Shown: positions 11,609 through 24,000, counted from the stretch's first letter. The stretch is DNA of 64,000 nucleotides from Cornus controversa (GCA_026545225.1 CM048845.1:62538533-62602532); one strand, 5' to 3'. Made by a program: numbers and translations. Notes: generated by a model from the letters alone, not told the origin.

Positions 11609-12576
11609 ATAACCAATGGGTCTTAAGAAAACTAGTTGAACTAAATAACATGAGTTTATGCCACATTTACTATTAGGAGTCACTGTAAATATACCTGAAT
11701 CTGAATCTTTTTGAATTGTGCATGTAAAACATGAGCGGTAAATTTCATTGCATGTGTATAACACGAGCTATCTAAATTCAACCGGTATAAATACACCATG
11801 TGTATTGTAAATCTTCTCGCTCACCTCAAATAGAGAAATATATTATTACAATCATTAGATATCAAGTTCTCTTGTGTTGTGGGAGTCTTGGATGCAAATT
11901 CCAACCAATATTCGAAACTTGTTGAATATGTCAACTTAATTAGGCATTAAATTGGGAAGTTGCCAATTTCTCGATAATCTAGAAAATAGAATTCCAACCA
12001 ATATCAATGCAAATTCCAACCAATATCTGAAACATGTCCATTCCGTAGATGATCTATGTAAAGACAATATCAAGAAACGAACTAGATGAATAACCAAGTT
12101 GGCACAGCTTGGTTGTAGATGAATTTCACTTTTATGGACCTTCATACATGACTTTTTACACACAGCAACAACATGGAATATTAAGAATCTAGAAGATGTG
12201 TTTATATAATAAATAAATAAAATCACATTGATTCATGAAACAATATATATATAGATAAAATACTAATAACATCCATGACCCACAAGTATTCAAACCTCAA
12301 AAGATACCACATAAATGTAATCACAATAGGCAACAATTGAAAGAGCACATGGGATAAGTGATCTGAAACGATAAAAAGAAAGAGAGAAAAAAAAATGCTG
12401 CTCAGAATTCCTACAAATATCACGTCTCTGTTTGTAAAATAAAGGGAATCTAACACAGTTTTTCATTGGATTTACTTATAATTGATAAATGACTTATAAG
12501 TAAATAGGTAGATGACCAAGTGATACTTTTTTTCCCCTCGGTAACTGAAATGTAATGTAAAAAAGAAGAAAAATTA
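11609..12576. other. AT-rich spacer
   Basis: No gene recognised. Short AATTCCAACCAATAT repeats occur at about 11897, 11991 and 12013. Open frames at 11936-12226 and 12223-12456 have no recognisable motif. Confidence 0.55.
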
Positions 12577-12693
12577 GGATGTGTTCGGTTGAGTGGAATT
12601 GGAATTTTAGAATTGGAAGAATTGATAAAATTGAAGAAAATTTTGTTAATCATTAACAAAATTTTTTTTAATTCCATGCAGTCAAACACATCC
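12577..12693. mobile_element. Tourist-like (PIF/Harbinger) MITE
   Basis: 117 bp with ends GGATGTGTTCGGTTG and (complement) GGATGTGTTTGACTG, flanked by the 3-bp duplication TTA (12574-12576 and 12694-12696). The interior has GGAATTGGAATTTTAGAATT, as is usual for this MITE group. Confidence 0.85.
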
Positions 12694-12696
12694 TTA

Positions 12697-14269
12697 GAGT
12701 AATTCAAGGGGCATTTCTCCAGGGGCCAACATAAACACCGTAAACAAGCAGCTGAAAAACAAATGGTTATGGTTTTCCTCATTTTTATAACATACAACAC
12801 AAACATTTTGTTGGTCCACAACTTGTATTCATGAAATATCATTAATATTATTGGATGCACCAAATAACTTGTATTAAAGTACGTCAAGGCAATGCAAATT
12901 TAACTCAAAAGACATTATTAAGGAGATATAATGGAGGCATACAAACCCGTAACAGTAATGAGCTCTTAATTCTAGTGACAGAGAGACAACATAGAACAGC
13001 AATGGCTAGACATGCATAAAAAACTCCAACTTAATTTACAAGCACTATCAAAAAACAGGTAATTTCCAGGACTATTCTGATGCAGTTCTTTTGGTTCTTA
13101 AAATTGAACCCAATCAAATCAGCTGGATCGACCTATGAAAATTCTTGCAATTCAACCATATGCTTCAACAGCTCAAAATGATGATAGCTTAGTGCAGTCA
13201 TCTGTACTTTATCAAATGCAATATATGGTAACATATTTTAATTATATGGGACAAATTAATTCAGTAATAATTAATTCCCTAGTGATTTCTCGATAACCAC
13301 TAGTTTTAGTAAAAGTGAAGCTGATTCATGTAAATATTCCTAAACAGAGTGAAAGACAGCTAGCCATGCACATGCATTATTGGTACATAATCTTCCTTCA
13401 TAAGTGGGAAAAAAACTTTCAAAACCAAGGTGCAAATTAGACAACATGATCAATCAAGTCAACAACACAGAGTACAAATTCTAAATATAATGCATACAAC
13501 TCCCCAAATTCACAAGCAATACAAACAACTCCACAATTCCTCCTTCAAACATCCCTAAAGTGCATCCACAGTCACCCTTCCTGGGCACCCATAAATCATA
13601 AAACACTCCACTAACTCCATGCATATATACTGTATATACAACATATTACAAAATTTTCAGAAAGTTATTCACATTGGTGGATGGAACTTTGAGATTTTGG
13701 TTGCAAGTGCAAGCCTCATTGCCAATCTATGACAAGTAAACAATTCTCTAGTGAACACTATAATTACAAATCAATAAACATTAACTCATAACAATACTTA
13801 TAACAGAAAAGCAACAACTATAATCTCACATTTTTTTGGACTTGGCTTATTTGGAAAAACATCATAACAATTGAAATTTATAAGCTTCTTATTATGTCTA
13901 GGCATCGAAAGAAAGTCAACAACACTATTTATTGATAATCTCTTGCAAAACGATCTCAACAATGCTGTCTATCTTCAACCAACTTGGTTAGGGTTGGATG
14001 GATCCTGGAAGTATAATAAAAGTATGTGTGATTTAGTCAATGAGTGGTGGTTATTCTCATAGAAAGAATCGAAACACTATGTTATCCAGGCCAATTAATG
14101 ATACATCACATGAGAGGAATATGTAGAAGATTGAGAAACAAGGTTTATTTTATTAGATCTAGCATGAAAAATAGAATTATAGCGCCATTTTCAGGTTATT
14201 ATCCATTAGAAAATTCAAAGGAATATTAATCTCAAAAATTAGAAAAAGATCATTTTCTTTTTCAGATCC
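12697..14269. other. Unassigned sequence interrupted by the gypsy element
   Basis: No convincing gene. An open stretch at 13871-14229 (two overlapping frames, e.g. QPTWLGLDGSWKY) has mixed, non-low-complexity composition and continues across the inserted gypsy element at 18470-18640. It may be an old coding or organelle-derived fragment, but I cannot identify it. Confidence 0.4.
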
Positions 14270-14274
14270 ATTAT

Positions 14275-14621
14275 TGATGAAGCAAAAATTCACCCCGAGC
14301 TGGTCAAGCGTCAACCTGTAAAAAAGGACAAGAGAAAGGTAATCAAAAGGGCACTGGCGCGGTACCAGCCGACTACGCTCCGACGATCAAGTCAGAAATC
14401 GGGAGAGTTTTTAAAGCTATGAAGGAATCCAGAGGGTATTAATTGTGTACCTCGTATATGGACAGTCTCTATATTTATAGTGGTGAAGTGGGACTGTGTC
14501 CTAGTAGGAGACTGGCTATTGGAGATAGAGAAGCCCTGGTTAAAGTAGACTTCCTATCCACGTCATCTTCAACTCAACCTCCACATTGAACGTTTCATAA
14601 TTGGAGTCAAATACTCTATCA
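14275..14621 (-). repeat. 3' LTR of gag-only gypsy element
   Basis: TGATGAAGC...CTCTATCA, pairing with 18118-18464. It contains a TATATTTATAG box-like motif at about 14471. Confidence 0.93.
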
Positions 14622-14737
14622 GATCCCTCCTATTCATGAGAGCTGCTCGTTGGGCCTTAGGAACATTATGGCTGACCTGATGGGCTTTATCTTGGCCCAT
14701 GAATTTTAAACCGTTAAATTTTTTTTTTCGAGCAGCA

Positions 14738-15345
14738 TATGGCCTGCCCGGGCAGCGCCAGGCTTGGCTGGGCAGCGTATGGCCTGGCTGGGCAGCGCAT
14801 GGCCTGAGCTGGGCAGCACCCGACTTGGCTAAGGCAACGCATGGCCTACCTGCAGCACCCGACCTGGCTAGGCAGCGCATGGCTTGGCCGGGTAGCACAT
14901 GGCCTGCCCGGGCAGCGCCCAGCCTGGCTGGGCACCACATGGCCTGCCAGGGTAATGCATGGCTAACCCGGGCAGCGCATGGCCTACCCGGGCAGCGCTC
15001 GGCCTGGCTAGGCAGCGCATAGCCTGCCTGGGCAGTGTATGGCCTGCCTGGGCAGCTCCTGGCCTAGTTGGGCCTGGCTAGGCAGTGCATGGCCTGCCCG
15101 GGTAGCCCCTGGCCTAGCTGGGCAGCGCATGGCCTGCTTGGGCAGCGCCCGGCTTGGCTGGGCAGCTCATGGCTTGGCCGGGCAACGCATAACCTACCCG
15201 GGCAGCGCCCGGCCTGGCTAGGCAGCGCATGGCCTGGTTGGGCAACGCATGGCCTGCTCGAACAATGCATGGCCTACCCGGGCAATGCATGGCCTACCCT
15301 GGTAGCGCCCGGCCTGGCTGGGCAGCTTATGGCCTGGGCCTGGGC
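14738..15345. repeat. GC-rich tandem array of about 20-bp units
   Basis: About 29 degenerate copies of a unit like GGCCTGCCCGGGCAGCGCAT in an otherwise AT-rich window. Long open frames on both strands (for example 14699-15022 plus, 14940-14569 minus) arise from the 20-21-bp periodicity and are not genes. Confidence 0.92.
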
Positions 15346-15603
15346 TAGGGCCTACCGCCCGACTTTGCACTGTGCTCCTGCTCTTTCTCTTGCGCCCGAC
15401 CTCGTGGCTTTGTGACCGTTGCTCTAGACCGTTAGAAAAAGGAATTTTGGGGGATTGGGTGCGGCTTGCCTGTTTAAGCAGTTCATTCTTCATTCACCAC
15501 TACACCAACTCACCAGCTTATACCTGATACCTTCATACATTCCCTTTCTCGTTGCTTGTATGTTATTGACCATAGTTTCGAAAATCCATTAATAGAAAAC
15601 TTT

Positions 15604-16215
15604 GCCCCCGTAGGGTAGTGATTTTTTTGGGATTAATCCATCCCGCCTTTTTCTTCAACGGCCCTCCGTAGAGGTGTGTCCCCGTATGATTTTGCCCCTA
15701 TAGGGTAGTGATTTTCTCAGGATTAATCCATACCACTTTTTTTTGAAAGGCCCTCCGTGGAGGTGTGTTACCGTAGGGATTTGCCCCCGTAGGGTAGTGA
15801 TTTTCTCGAGATTAATCCATCCCGCATTTTTCTTCAAAGGCCCTCCGTGGAGGTGTGTCCCCGTAGGGTTTTGGCCCCGTAGGGTAGTGATTTTCTTGGG
15901 ATTAATCCATCCCACCTTTTTCTTCAAAGGCCCTCCGTGGAGGTGTGTCCCCGTAGGGTAGTGATTTTCTCGGGATTAATCCATCCCGCTTTCTTCTTCA
16001 AAGGCCCTTCGTGAAGGTGTGTCCCCATAGGGTTTTGCCCCCGTAGGGTAGTGATTTTTTCAGAATTAATCTATCTCGCATTTTTCTTCAAAGGCCCTCC
16101 GTGGAGGTGTGTCCCCGTAGGGTAGCGATTTTCTCGGGATTAATCCATCCTGCCTTTTTCTTTAAAGGCCCTCCGTGGAGGTGTGTCCCCGTAGGGTTTT
16201 GCCCCCGTAGGATTG
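15604..16215. repeat. Tandem array of seven 73-93-bp units
   Basis: Seven copies of a unit that contains GGGTAGTGATTTTCTCGG, ATTAATCCATCCCGC, TTCTTCAAAGGCCCTCCG and GGAGGTGTGTCCCCGTA. The shorter copies lack the GGGTTTTGCCCCCGTA module. Repeated peptides in open frames (15655-15961) come from the array. Confidence 0.92.
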
Positions 16216-16329
16216 TGTATTTACTTTTTGTTTTAATTATGACAACACATTTTGAAACAAAAAAATTTGATATTGATAGTTTAGCAGCAAACAGAGAATT
16301 ATTCGAGCAAAAACCTTAGAGTTATTGCC

Positions 16330-17830
16330 CTAAGGCTCGATATTAAATTGAGTTTCAGCTAGAATAATTAAAGTAAATGCAAATTTTAAAAGAAAGTCTT
16401 ACTGGTGGCACTTCTACAAATGCTCAACAATCCAAAGATGGACCAACTATCTCCCTTCTAATGTCTCTAGTCAATATGCCCCCTACCACCTCCAAGTCCA
16501 CCAGAGATAACTCTGATTTCTCCCAATAGATGATTTTTTCAAGTGTTGTCACCTTTACCATCCCCATCCCATTGGCGGTTCCGTGTTCCCTTCTCATCTC
16601 CGGCCACATATCTTTGTAGTTGCCCCCTACGAATCAAACTTTCAATATGTCTTTTCAAGTCTATGCACTCATCTGTATCTTGGCCATGGTCATGATGGAA
16701 CCTGCAATACTTGTCGCGAGACCTCTTATATGGATCGGTTCTTAGTTTTGGGGGCCAGGCAACAACCGGGTCATCTTGAATGTAGAGGAGGATTTGACTT
16801 ATTGACGTGTTTAAGGGGGTAAAGGTGTTGAATCCCTTATCACGACGCGATGCTTTATCGGTCTGCTCCCGTAATATTCTAAACATACTTTCTGGAAGGT
16901 GCTTGGAAATTTAGTACAAGAACTTTGAAGACAATAGGCCCCCATGAATGCGGTAACTGCCACCTTGTCGTCTAGGGCATCGACCTGCAACATCTCCCTG
17001 TTAAACCGGTTAATGTAGTCTCGCAATGACTCCCCCCTTAGTCTGTCTTACGTTCAGGAGATAAGTGGCGGGTTTTCTGTGCCTTCAGGCGATAATAAAA
17101 TTGCCTACAAACAATTAGCTCAGTTCTTTGAAGGAATGTACAGATGCCGACTTCAGGTTGTTAAACCATGACCGGGCAGAACCCTTCAATGTAGTAGGAA
17201 AAGCTCTACATAGGATTTTATCCGGTTTTCCTTGGAGGTGCATCAGAGCCTTGTAGGTCTCCAGATGATCTAGCGGATTCTTGGTCCCATCAAAGCTTTC
17301 AAGGGTGGGCATCTTGAACTTGTTGGGCAAAGGACAATTTATTATCCCCGCGGAGAAAGGGAGGTTGGTTTGCTGGACCAGCTCCTCTACTGTAGCAGCG
17401 CCCTTCCCCTTATGGAGTGGGCCATGCTTTTTACCCTGGCTCTGAGGTCCTGCATATCCATGTCATAATAGGTAGTTTCCCCTGGGTGCCATGAGTCTCC
17501 ATGGGGTTAGTTCTTTTCGAGTGGGACTAGGTAACTGGGGTTTGTCCCACCTCTTACTCGGTTCTGAGCTGCGTCGTTCGTTGTGACTTCATTGTCTTAC
17601 CCAACACCATCCTCTTCTGGATCAACAGGGTGACCCGGCGATGGTACTGGCACCACAGGAGGGAGGCGCTGCAGTATTATCGCATTTTTGTTGGAGTATC
17701 TGGACTAGACTTTGATTCAAGTTCCGAATCTGGCATTCCAACATTACGATCCGTCCCTGGTCGTTTGGGATTTCGGGGTGTGCACCAGGGAAGTCCATCT
17801 GTGCAGGGGGTTGCATGCCTCCCTATCCTG
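16330..17830 (-). pseudogene. gypsy gag of the non-autonomous element (broken)
   Basis: Open pieces in order on the minus strand: an N-terminal region (17816-17622); the retrotransposon gag core at 17330-17115 (MPTLESFDGTKNPLDHLETY and AFPTTLKGSARSWFNNL); 17026-16811 (MRDYINRFNREMLQV); and a zinc-knuckle-like C-terminus at 16886-16539 (CRFHHDHGQDTDEC, then a basic tail). Frameshifts separate the pieces. Upstream at 17823-18005 is a small AAGGTCATGACTGACA-type repeat. No protease, RT or integrase follows. Confidence 0.85.
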
Positions 17831-18117
17831 CAACTATCACATTGCAGCCAGGAAGATCATGGGCTGCAAGAGGGCCCTGTCCAATTGGAGGGCCCTCTCC
17901 GCCAGGAAGGTCATGACTGACAGGATCTTGTACGGCTAGAGGATTATGACTGACAAGGAAGGTCCTGCGCTGGGGGATTGGGATCGGCAAGAAGGCCTTG
18001 CGCAAGAGGGTCCTGTACGGTGGTAGTCTCTAACCCAGATCATAGGTGCATCATGCTTCGTATATGATTCGTGTAGAACAATCAAGTTTGTGATTGTTTC
18101 CCACAAACGGTGCCAAC

Positions 18118-18464
18118 TGATGAAGCAAAAATCCACCCCGAGCTGGTCAAGCGCCAACTTGTAAAAACTGACAAGAGAAAGGTAATCGAAAGGGCACCGG
18201 CGCGATGCCAGCCGACTACGCTCCGACGATCAAGTCAGAAATCGGGAGAGTTTTTAAAGCTATGAAGGAATCCAGAGGGTATTAATTGCGTACCTCGTAT
18301 ATGGACAGTCTCTATATTTATAGTGGTGAAGTGGGACTGTGTCCTAGTAGGAGACTGGCTATTGGAGATAGAGAAGCCCTGGTTAAAGTAGACTTTCTAT
18401 CCACGTGATCTTGAACTCAATCTCCACGTTGAACGTTTCATAATTGGAGTCAAATACTCTATCA
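18118..18464 (-). repeat. 5' LTR of gag-only gypsy element
   Basis: Same length as 14275-14621 and about 95% identical by eye. It is followed on the right by ATTAT. The PBS-like tract lies at about 18097-18116 on the minus strand. Confidence 0.93.
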
Positions 18465-18469
18465 ATTAT

Positions 18470-19440
18470 GATTCTCAATCCCGATACCAGTTAATTTTGT
18501 TAATTTTAGTGGAAGCTCTTCCATCAATCCAAGTCAATTACATATTAGGGGTATCATTAGAGGCTGTAATTGTAGTAGCGTTTTTTAACTTCTTCAAACA
18601 GATCGTGCAGCAAGATTTAACATAGCAAAGTTGTTACTACCATTTTGGATGGTGAAGAAGGGAATCAGGCCTTTCTGATTATTAGGAAAAATGATATAAT
18701 TAAATAAACCAATTAAATTGCATAGCAAAGAAGCTTAGAGGGGCATTGAGATACAATAGTTGCACAACTAGGTTTGATAATTATAAAAATTAAATAATTA
18801 GAATAATTTATTAGCAAATCAATTATTAAAACATTGCCTCAACTTCAAGATTATCCTCACCAAATGTGTGAAAGAGGCTCAGTTTGCTTTCTTTGATTCT
18901 TTGGTTAATCGAATGGTCATTAGATCGCTGCAAATTTTAATGTTTGTAGCAACATTGAACTGTCCTGGTTCAATAGATGATTTCTTTTCTTGAATTCCTT
19001 TTGGCTAGAAAATTATTAAATTAAGCATTTTTTTAACCCTGTTGTAAGTCAGTCTATCAAGAAATTAATAAATGTATATAGTCAGTTTTAAAGGACACCA
19101 TCTAGAAAAATTTTACAAGTTCAATGTAGGAAATAAATTTCACCTCAAATTCAATTGAACACGTATATGAGCAGAGGTTGGTAATCTTCAGAAGAGAATA
19201 TATAAGACAAAAACCACATCAATGGGGACGACAATAAGAAGAAAAAAAAAATTGTGGCTCAGAGTTTATACAGTGGCCAATTGAACACAAGACAAAAGTT
19301 CTGCTAATAGGGGAGGGTTACATTGTTCTTTCTTAAGGTATTTTCATCAGCAACACTCTGAGTCTTAAAAGTCAAACCCTAATTAATCAACATGGGACAA
19401 TCACATATAGTGAGCTCACGGAGGCGAATTGTCTTTCAGC
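18470..19440. other. Unassigned sequence right of the gypsy element
   Basis: The first 170 bases continue the pre-insertion sequence of 13850-14269 (a short frame with NPSQLHIRGIIRGCN). The rest is AT-rich with no gene seen. Confidence 0.4.
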
Positions 19441-19443
19441 TTC

Positions 19444-21018
19444 TTAAACACCAATAAAACAAGACCATTCTTCCCATGCCGGCATGTTCTCAATGATCAT
19501 AGTCTCCAGTAATGAAAAAGAAAGTCCTAAAGAAAAACAATCCCCATAGAACTCAGCCCCTAAATAGTGTACTTTATGCATGCCTCGAAAGCATATCGAG
19601 CATGGGTAGTTGCCCAAGTGGTGGTAAATATTTGCATTTTCTACCGCGTTCACCATTTCAGAGAATGATGGATCACCTATCTAACTTGAAAATTTTGTGC
19701 CCCGTAGAACTTCATTGTGAGCCCTTTCAAGTTTCTGTGAGGTTGTAGCTTGTCAATCACATTCAATTCAAGGTTTTCTTTTCAAAAATTGGTGAACTCC
19801 CTACTCCATGCCAACTCTAATTCTTCGATGTCCTGTTCATCCGTTAAATTCGCCTCATTTGCATCTCGAACATTTGTTACATTTTGCAATCCCGTAATAG
19901 AAATGCTTTCTCGTACAAACTTCAGATTCCTCAACACTTTTACTCCTAACCCATTATCTTTTCCCACAATGAACTTTGATAGTGTTTGCAAATTTGTCAG
20001 TCTACCGATCCCTGAGGACATCTCTTGTAATTGCTCAGTATCAACAATGTCAAAATGACGCATGTTAATTAAATTTCCAATGTTTTAGGTAGCATACAAA
20101 GTTTTTGGCAACTGCGCAATAATAGTGTTTGCAAATTGTAGAGAGTACTTACAGAATCCGATAACTGGTTGATTGAAGTCTTAGATAAATTAAGATACCT
20201 TAAATGTTTCAAATCACCAATCGAGTTCGGTAACTCAGTTATGAAATAACCACATAGATAGCACCCTTAAGCATTGCAGTTTTGACAAAAAATCAAACTA
20301 AACCTTGTTTGCTAAGTAGCCCTATTCATCCCAGCCTAACAATGGTAGAAAAGTTGGCAAATGTTGCACTTTACAAAGAGGCCTGAACTTTTGAACGACT
20401 TCAGAATGTTGACGAATATATGACCAGTGCTAAACTCGTTTAGGAATTTCAATTTACTTATCACCCTCCAATTTATCAAGCGTAAAGCATATACACCAAG
20501 CGACATGTTTAGTCAGATCATTTAAAAGGTCATGCATCATAAATCGTGATTTATTATCACTTGATGGTTGGAAAAATGACCTTGATAGTAGATCATCAAA
20601 ACATTCTTCACCAAAAGCTTCCATCCGCTTATTTTCTTTTGATAGCTGCAAAAGACGTACATCCATCCACAAGAGAACTAGCTCATCTTTGCCAAATTCA
20701 AAGTCTTTTGAAAATATTGCACAGAATACAAAGCACTGTTTCAAATGAGATGAGAGAATACCATATTTTTGTTCGGATAAATCCCATAACTTGCTATTTA
20801 ATATATTCTCCCACTCGTGGTTTGCTGCGCAAGAGATCTTCTAGTGTTTCTGCTGCCAAAGGCAACCCTTTACATTTTTTTACTACATGTTCACCAACTA
20901 TGTGAATCAAACCAAGATTAAGCAATGAAATATGATACGGATCAAATTGGAATCTGCAATTCAAACCAAGTGCAAGACAAAAAGGAATTTTCAAAAGTTG
21001 GTGAACATACTTTACCAA
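19444..21018 (-). pseudogene. CC-NBS-LRR (R13L1-type) disease-resistance pseudogene fragment
   Basis: NLR proteins are intracellular immune receptors. Pieces in order on the minus strand: 21018-20794 with the end of the NB-ARC domain (VVKKCKGLPLAAETLEDLL, matching the GLPLA motif); 20744-20454 with LKQCFxFC/IFxKD and MHDLLNDLTKHVA (the MHD-type motif region); 20063-19782 with LRR-region text (EMSSGIGRLTNLQTLSKFIV, GLQNVTNVRDANEANL); 19656-19444 with NMPAWEEWSCFIGV. The coiled coil and the P-loop are absent, and each piece is in a different frame or ended by a stop. It is a decayed 5'-truncated relic; no intact NLR is seen nearby. Confidence 0.9.
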
Positions 21019-21654
21019 AAGGTAGAGCTATTATAAAATGTCGGCCTATGTGAAAATAATTCATAGCACTTGGAGAAATGTGGTTGATCAAAAATCAGAC
21101 ACGTAAAGCATCAATTATTTACCAATAACCAATATGGAATCTTTGAAAGGTAACTTCTCTCTTTCTATTTTTTTTATTTTTTTTATTATACCTGTATTGT
21201 GAGCAAGATGTGTTATTTTTACATTTATACATTTTTTTTATATGCATTTTGGAATGAAATGTGTTAATGTAAATGAATTTTTTCTTAAAAATACATACAA
21301 GCTATTAAATTTTTCATTCTGAATTTTTTTATTTATTTTTGGTTATCTTTTTGTTGTTCAAGCCGCCTCCCTCAAATATTTTGTTGCCTCTGTCACTGCT
21401 GTACCACGTACTTAATAAAAAAAGTACGTAATGGGACATTTACGATAACCATGAGTTTATTTCTGTACCACATGTTTTACTTTTATTTAAGTTCAAGAAA
21501 AGTACAGTGTTAACTTATTGAGATAGTGAATGAGATAGTGAATTCATAAGAACATTAATTTCTATGGAAGTAGCTTAAATCGATACTTTCTACTAATTAT
21601 ATATAAAGTGAAAAATGTTATGATAACAACACAAATGAGGCAAGCTTAACTAAC
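21019..21654. other. AT-rich spacer
   Basis: Nothing recognised; poly-T/A runs and AT-rich sequence. Confidence 0.55.
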
Positions 21655-23470
21655 CCAAATGTTAAAATAACATTACATCAAACGTATTTCATTAAAAAAT
21701 AATTATATATAAAATAACACCAGTTTTGGTATTACAAACTTTGTTAAATGACACTAATGAAATTTGTCGTTTTAATATTTTGTTCTTAAACAATTTTAAT
21801 ATTTTTATGAAAAATTTAAAATGAAACTGGCATTATTAGAAAATTGAAAAAATTAGATTATGGTGACTAACCTAAACAAAATTACTCTAAAATGACTATA
21901 AAATCAGAAAAAATTGGATAGTCACCAAAATTAAAGGGAAACGATATTCGCACTTCTTTTTTTTCACATTTGCACTCCTATTTTTAAAAAAAATGACATT
22001 TTTAACTTTAACTTCATAAGTAAATGATTATTTTTAAAAAAAATTACACAACCACCCCTTCTGATATTCCCTCATTGTCTTTAATATTTAATATTTTCAA
22101 TCTCTTTTAACAAGTTCCAAAAAAAAATTACACAAAAAAGACTCAAAAAATAATTATCTCTTTCTCTTTTGACCAATCTAAAAATAAATAAAAATTATCT
22201 AAGTACCAAAAAAAAATTATATTTATTGAATAAAATATTTCTTTTGATAAGAACTGAAAACAAAAGATAAAAAAAAAAGTTCTCTATAGGACCCCAAAGA
22301 AGAGTATACTACGCAAAAAATAAAAAGACCCAAAATTTTTTTTTTTTTTTATCTCTGATGAATAAACTATTTTAATTGATATGACCGAGAAAAAAGAAGT
22401 TTGGTACGTAAAAAAGAAAAATACCCAAAAGAAATTATCTGTTGAATAAATTATCTCATAAGACATCACTATATATATATATATATATATATATGATGCA
22501 CAAAAAAAAGGACACAAAAAAAAAAGTTCTTCATGTTGAATAAATTCTCTTAATTTTGACAGGACCAAAAAAAAAAAACCAAAAAAATAGAGTACTCGTT
22601 ATCTCTTTTATCACTTTTGACTGGATATCTCAATTGAATAAATTATCACTTTTGACTGGATAAAAAAAAAGTACTCAAGAAAAAAGTTCTTTTTGGTCGG
22701 AACCCAAAAGAAATTATTAAACGAAATAAGAAGAATTAAAATTTATTTGTATAAAGGGTAGTTACGGTATTATAAAATAAGGGATGATGCATTAATGATG
22801 TTAGGGACCTTCTTGTCATTTTATTTAAAAGATAAATGTTAGTGGAGAGCAACTGTGGAAAAGTGAAGTGCGGATATCGCCTCCCAAATTAAAACTTAAC
22901 TACTGATGAATGACTATTTGAGGGTAATTTGATAAAACACTTCATGTTTATTAAACATTCTAAAAATAATTTTAAATGATGAAATTGTCATTCAATATGA
23001 AGATAACTCCTTGAATCCATCCTCCCTTTTTCTTTTCTCAATATAAAGATAATCCAAATGTTAAAATAACACTACATCAAACGTATTTTGTTAATTTTTA
23101 TATATATATAAAATAACACCATTTTTCGTATTACAAACTTGGTTAAATGACACTAATTAAACTTGTCATTTTAATATTTTGTTCTTAAATAATTTTAATA
23201 TGTTTATGAAAAATTTAAAATGAAACTGACATTATTAGAAAAATGAAAAAATTAGACTATGGTGACCAAACTTAAACAAAATTACTCTAAAGTGACCATA
23301 AAGACAGAAAAAGATGAATAGTCACCAAAATTAAAACTTAATTGCTAATGAGTGACTATTTGAGGGTAATTTGGTAAAACACTTCATATTTATTTAACAT
23401 TCTAAAAATAATTTTAGATGATGAAATTATCATTCAATATAAAAATAACTCTTTGAAATTATCCTCCTAT
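21655..23470 (+). repeat. Tandem duplication (copies A and B, about 410 bp each; copy A split by an insertion)
   Basis: Copy A (21655-21935 continuing at 22886-23012) and copy B (23054-23470) align along their length. Both begin CCAAATGTTAAAATAACA, share TTTGTTCTTAAA and ATAGTCACCAAAATTAAA, and end with CATTCTAAAAATAATTTTA. Non-coding. A partial copy in reverse orientation occurs at 24001-24135. Confidence 0.9.
21936..22885. mobile_element. 950-bp non-autonomous TIR element with 8-bp TSD and empty-site control
   Basis: Ends GGGAAACGATATTCGCACTTC and (right end complement) GGGAGGCGATATCCGCACTTC, flanked by AAATTAAA at 21928-21935 and 22886-22893. Copy B of the surrounding duplication has the same site once and uninterrupted (about 23328-23336), so both ends are well fixed. 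The 8-bp duplication suits the hAT superfamily, but the termini are not a standard hAT sequence. No transposase inside; the interior is A/T-rich. Confidence 0.9.
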
Positions 23471-24000
23471 TTTTTTTCTTTGGCAAAGAGATCAAAATTT
23501 TTATTAGATGAACATGACAAACATCATAAACAACTCCCCACCAAAATGAATTAGACAAACTATTTGCTTATTGGTCGCATTATGCATCTTTTGTACCTTT
23601 AAAACAAATAATTCAAGGGATCTAATAAATATTTCAACTAAAGCAAACACATGTTCCAAGAAAAGGGAGAAGAAAAAAAAAAGGGAATGAAGTGCATTAT
23701 GAAGTTCTCAATACTACATGTTTTCAATAATACGAGGGTAAAAGCCAAACACATGTTCTCAATAATATGTTTTCTCACTTTTATTGAATGAGAAAAAAAA
23801 AAAAAACAACAAACAGATGTAATCTTGAAAAAATCGTGAGTTCCTTCCCATCTTTGTCTTCTCCTCCAAGACCCACCCGATTTGGTAGAATGAGCTATCT
23901 TCTTATTAGACAACTTGGAGCAATATGTTTAATTGAGGTTAATGTAAATGGTACATTTGTTCAATTATAAAATAATTTATCAGAGGAATGATATTTACCT
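23471..24000. other. Spacer without recognised gene
   Basis: AT-rich with poly-A runs; two short duplicated phrases (CACATGTTC, TCAATAATA). No supported coding sequence. Confidence 0.5.

Larger units (their letters stand above)
14275..18464 (-). mobile_element. Non-autonomous gag-only Ty3/gypsy element
   Basis: Two 347-bp LTRs (14275-14621 and 18118-18464), about 15 differences apart by eye, are flanked by ATTAT (14270-14274 and 18465-18469). On the minus strand a PBS-like TTGGCACCGTTTGTGGG follows the 5' LTR, and a purine tract (AGGAGGGATC) precedes the 3' LTR. The only coding relic is gag. Between gag and the 3' LTR are two unrelated tandem arrays where pol would be expected. The gag type and PBS resemble those of the Tat-like elements further right, so they could have mobilised it (inference). 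Confidence 0.92.

Noticed and set aside
14569..15493. Several overlapping open frames of 60-123 codons on both strands, rich in Ala/Trp/Gly/Pro
   Set aside because: They exist because the 20-21-bp GC-rich tandem unit lacks stops; the same peptide repeats in register with the array and no domain is present.
15655..15961. Open frames with repeated peptides (GWINPKKITTLRGQNPTGTH)
   Set aside because: Direct translation of the 73-93-bp tandem array; repeats of non-coding origin.
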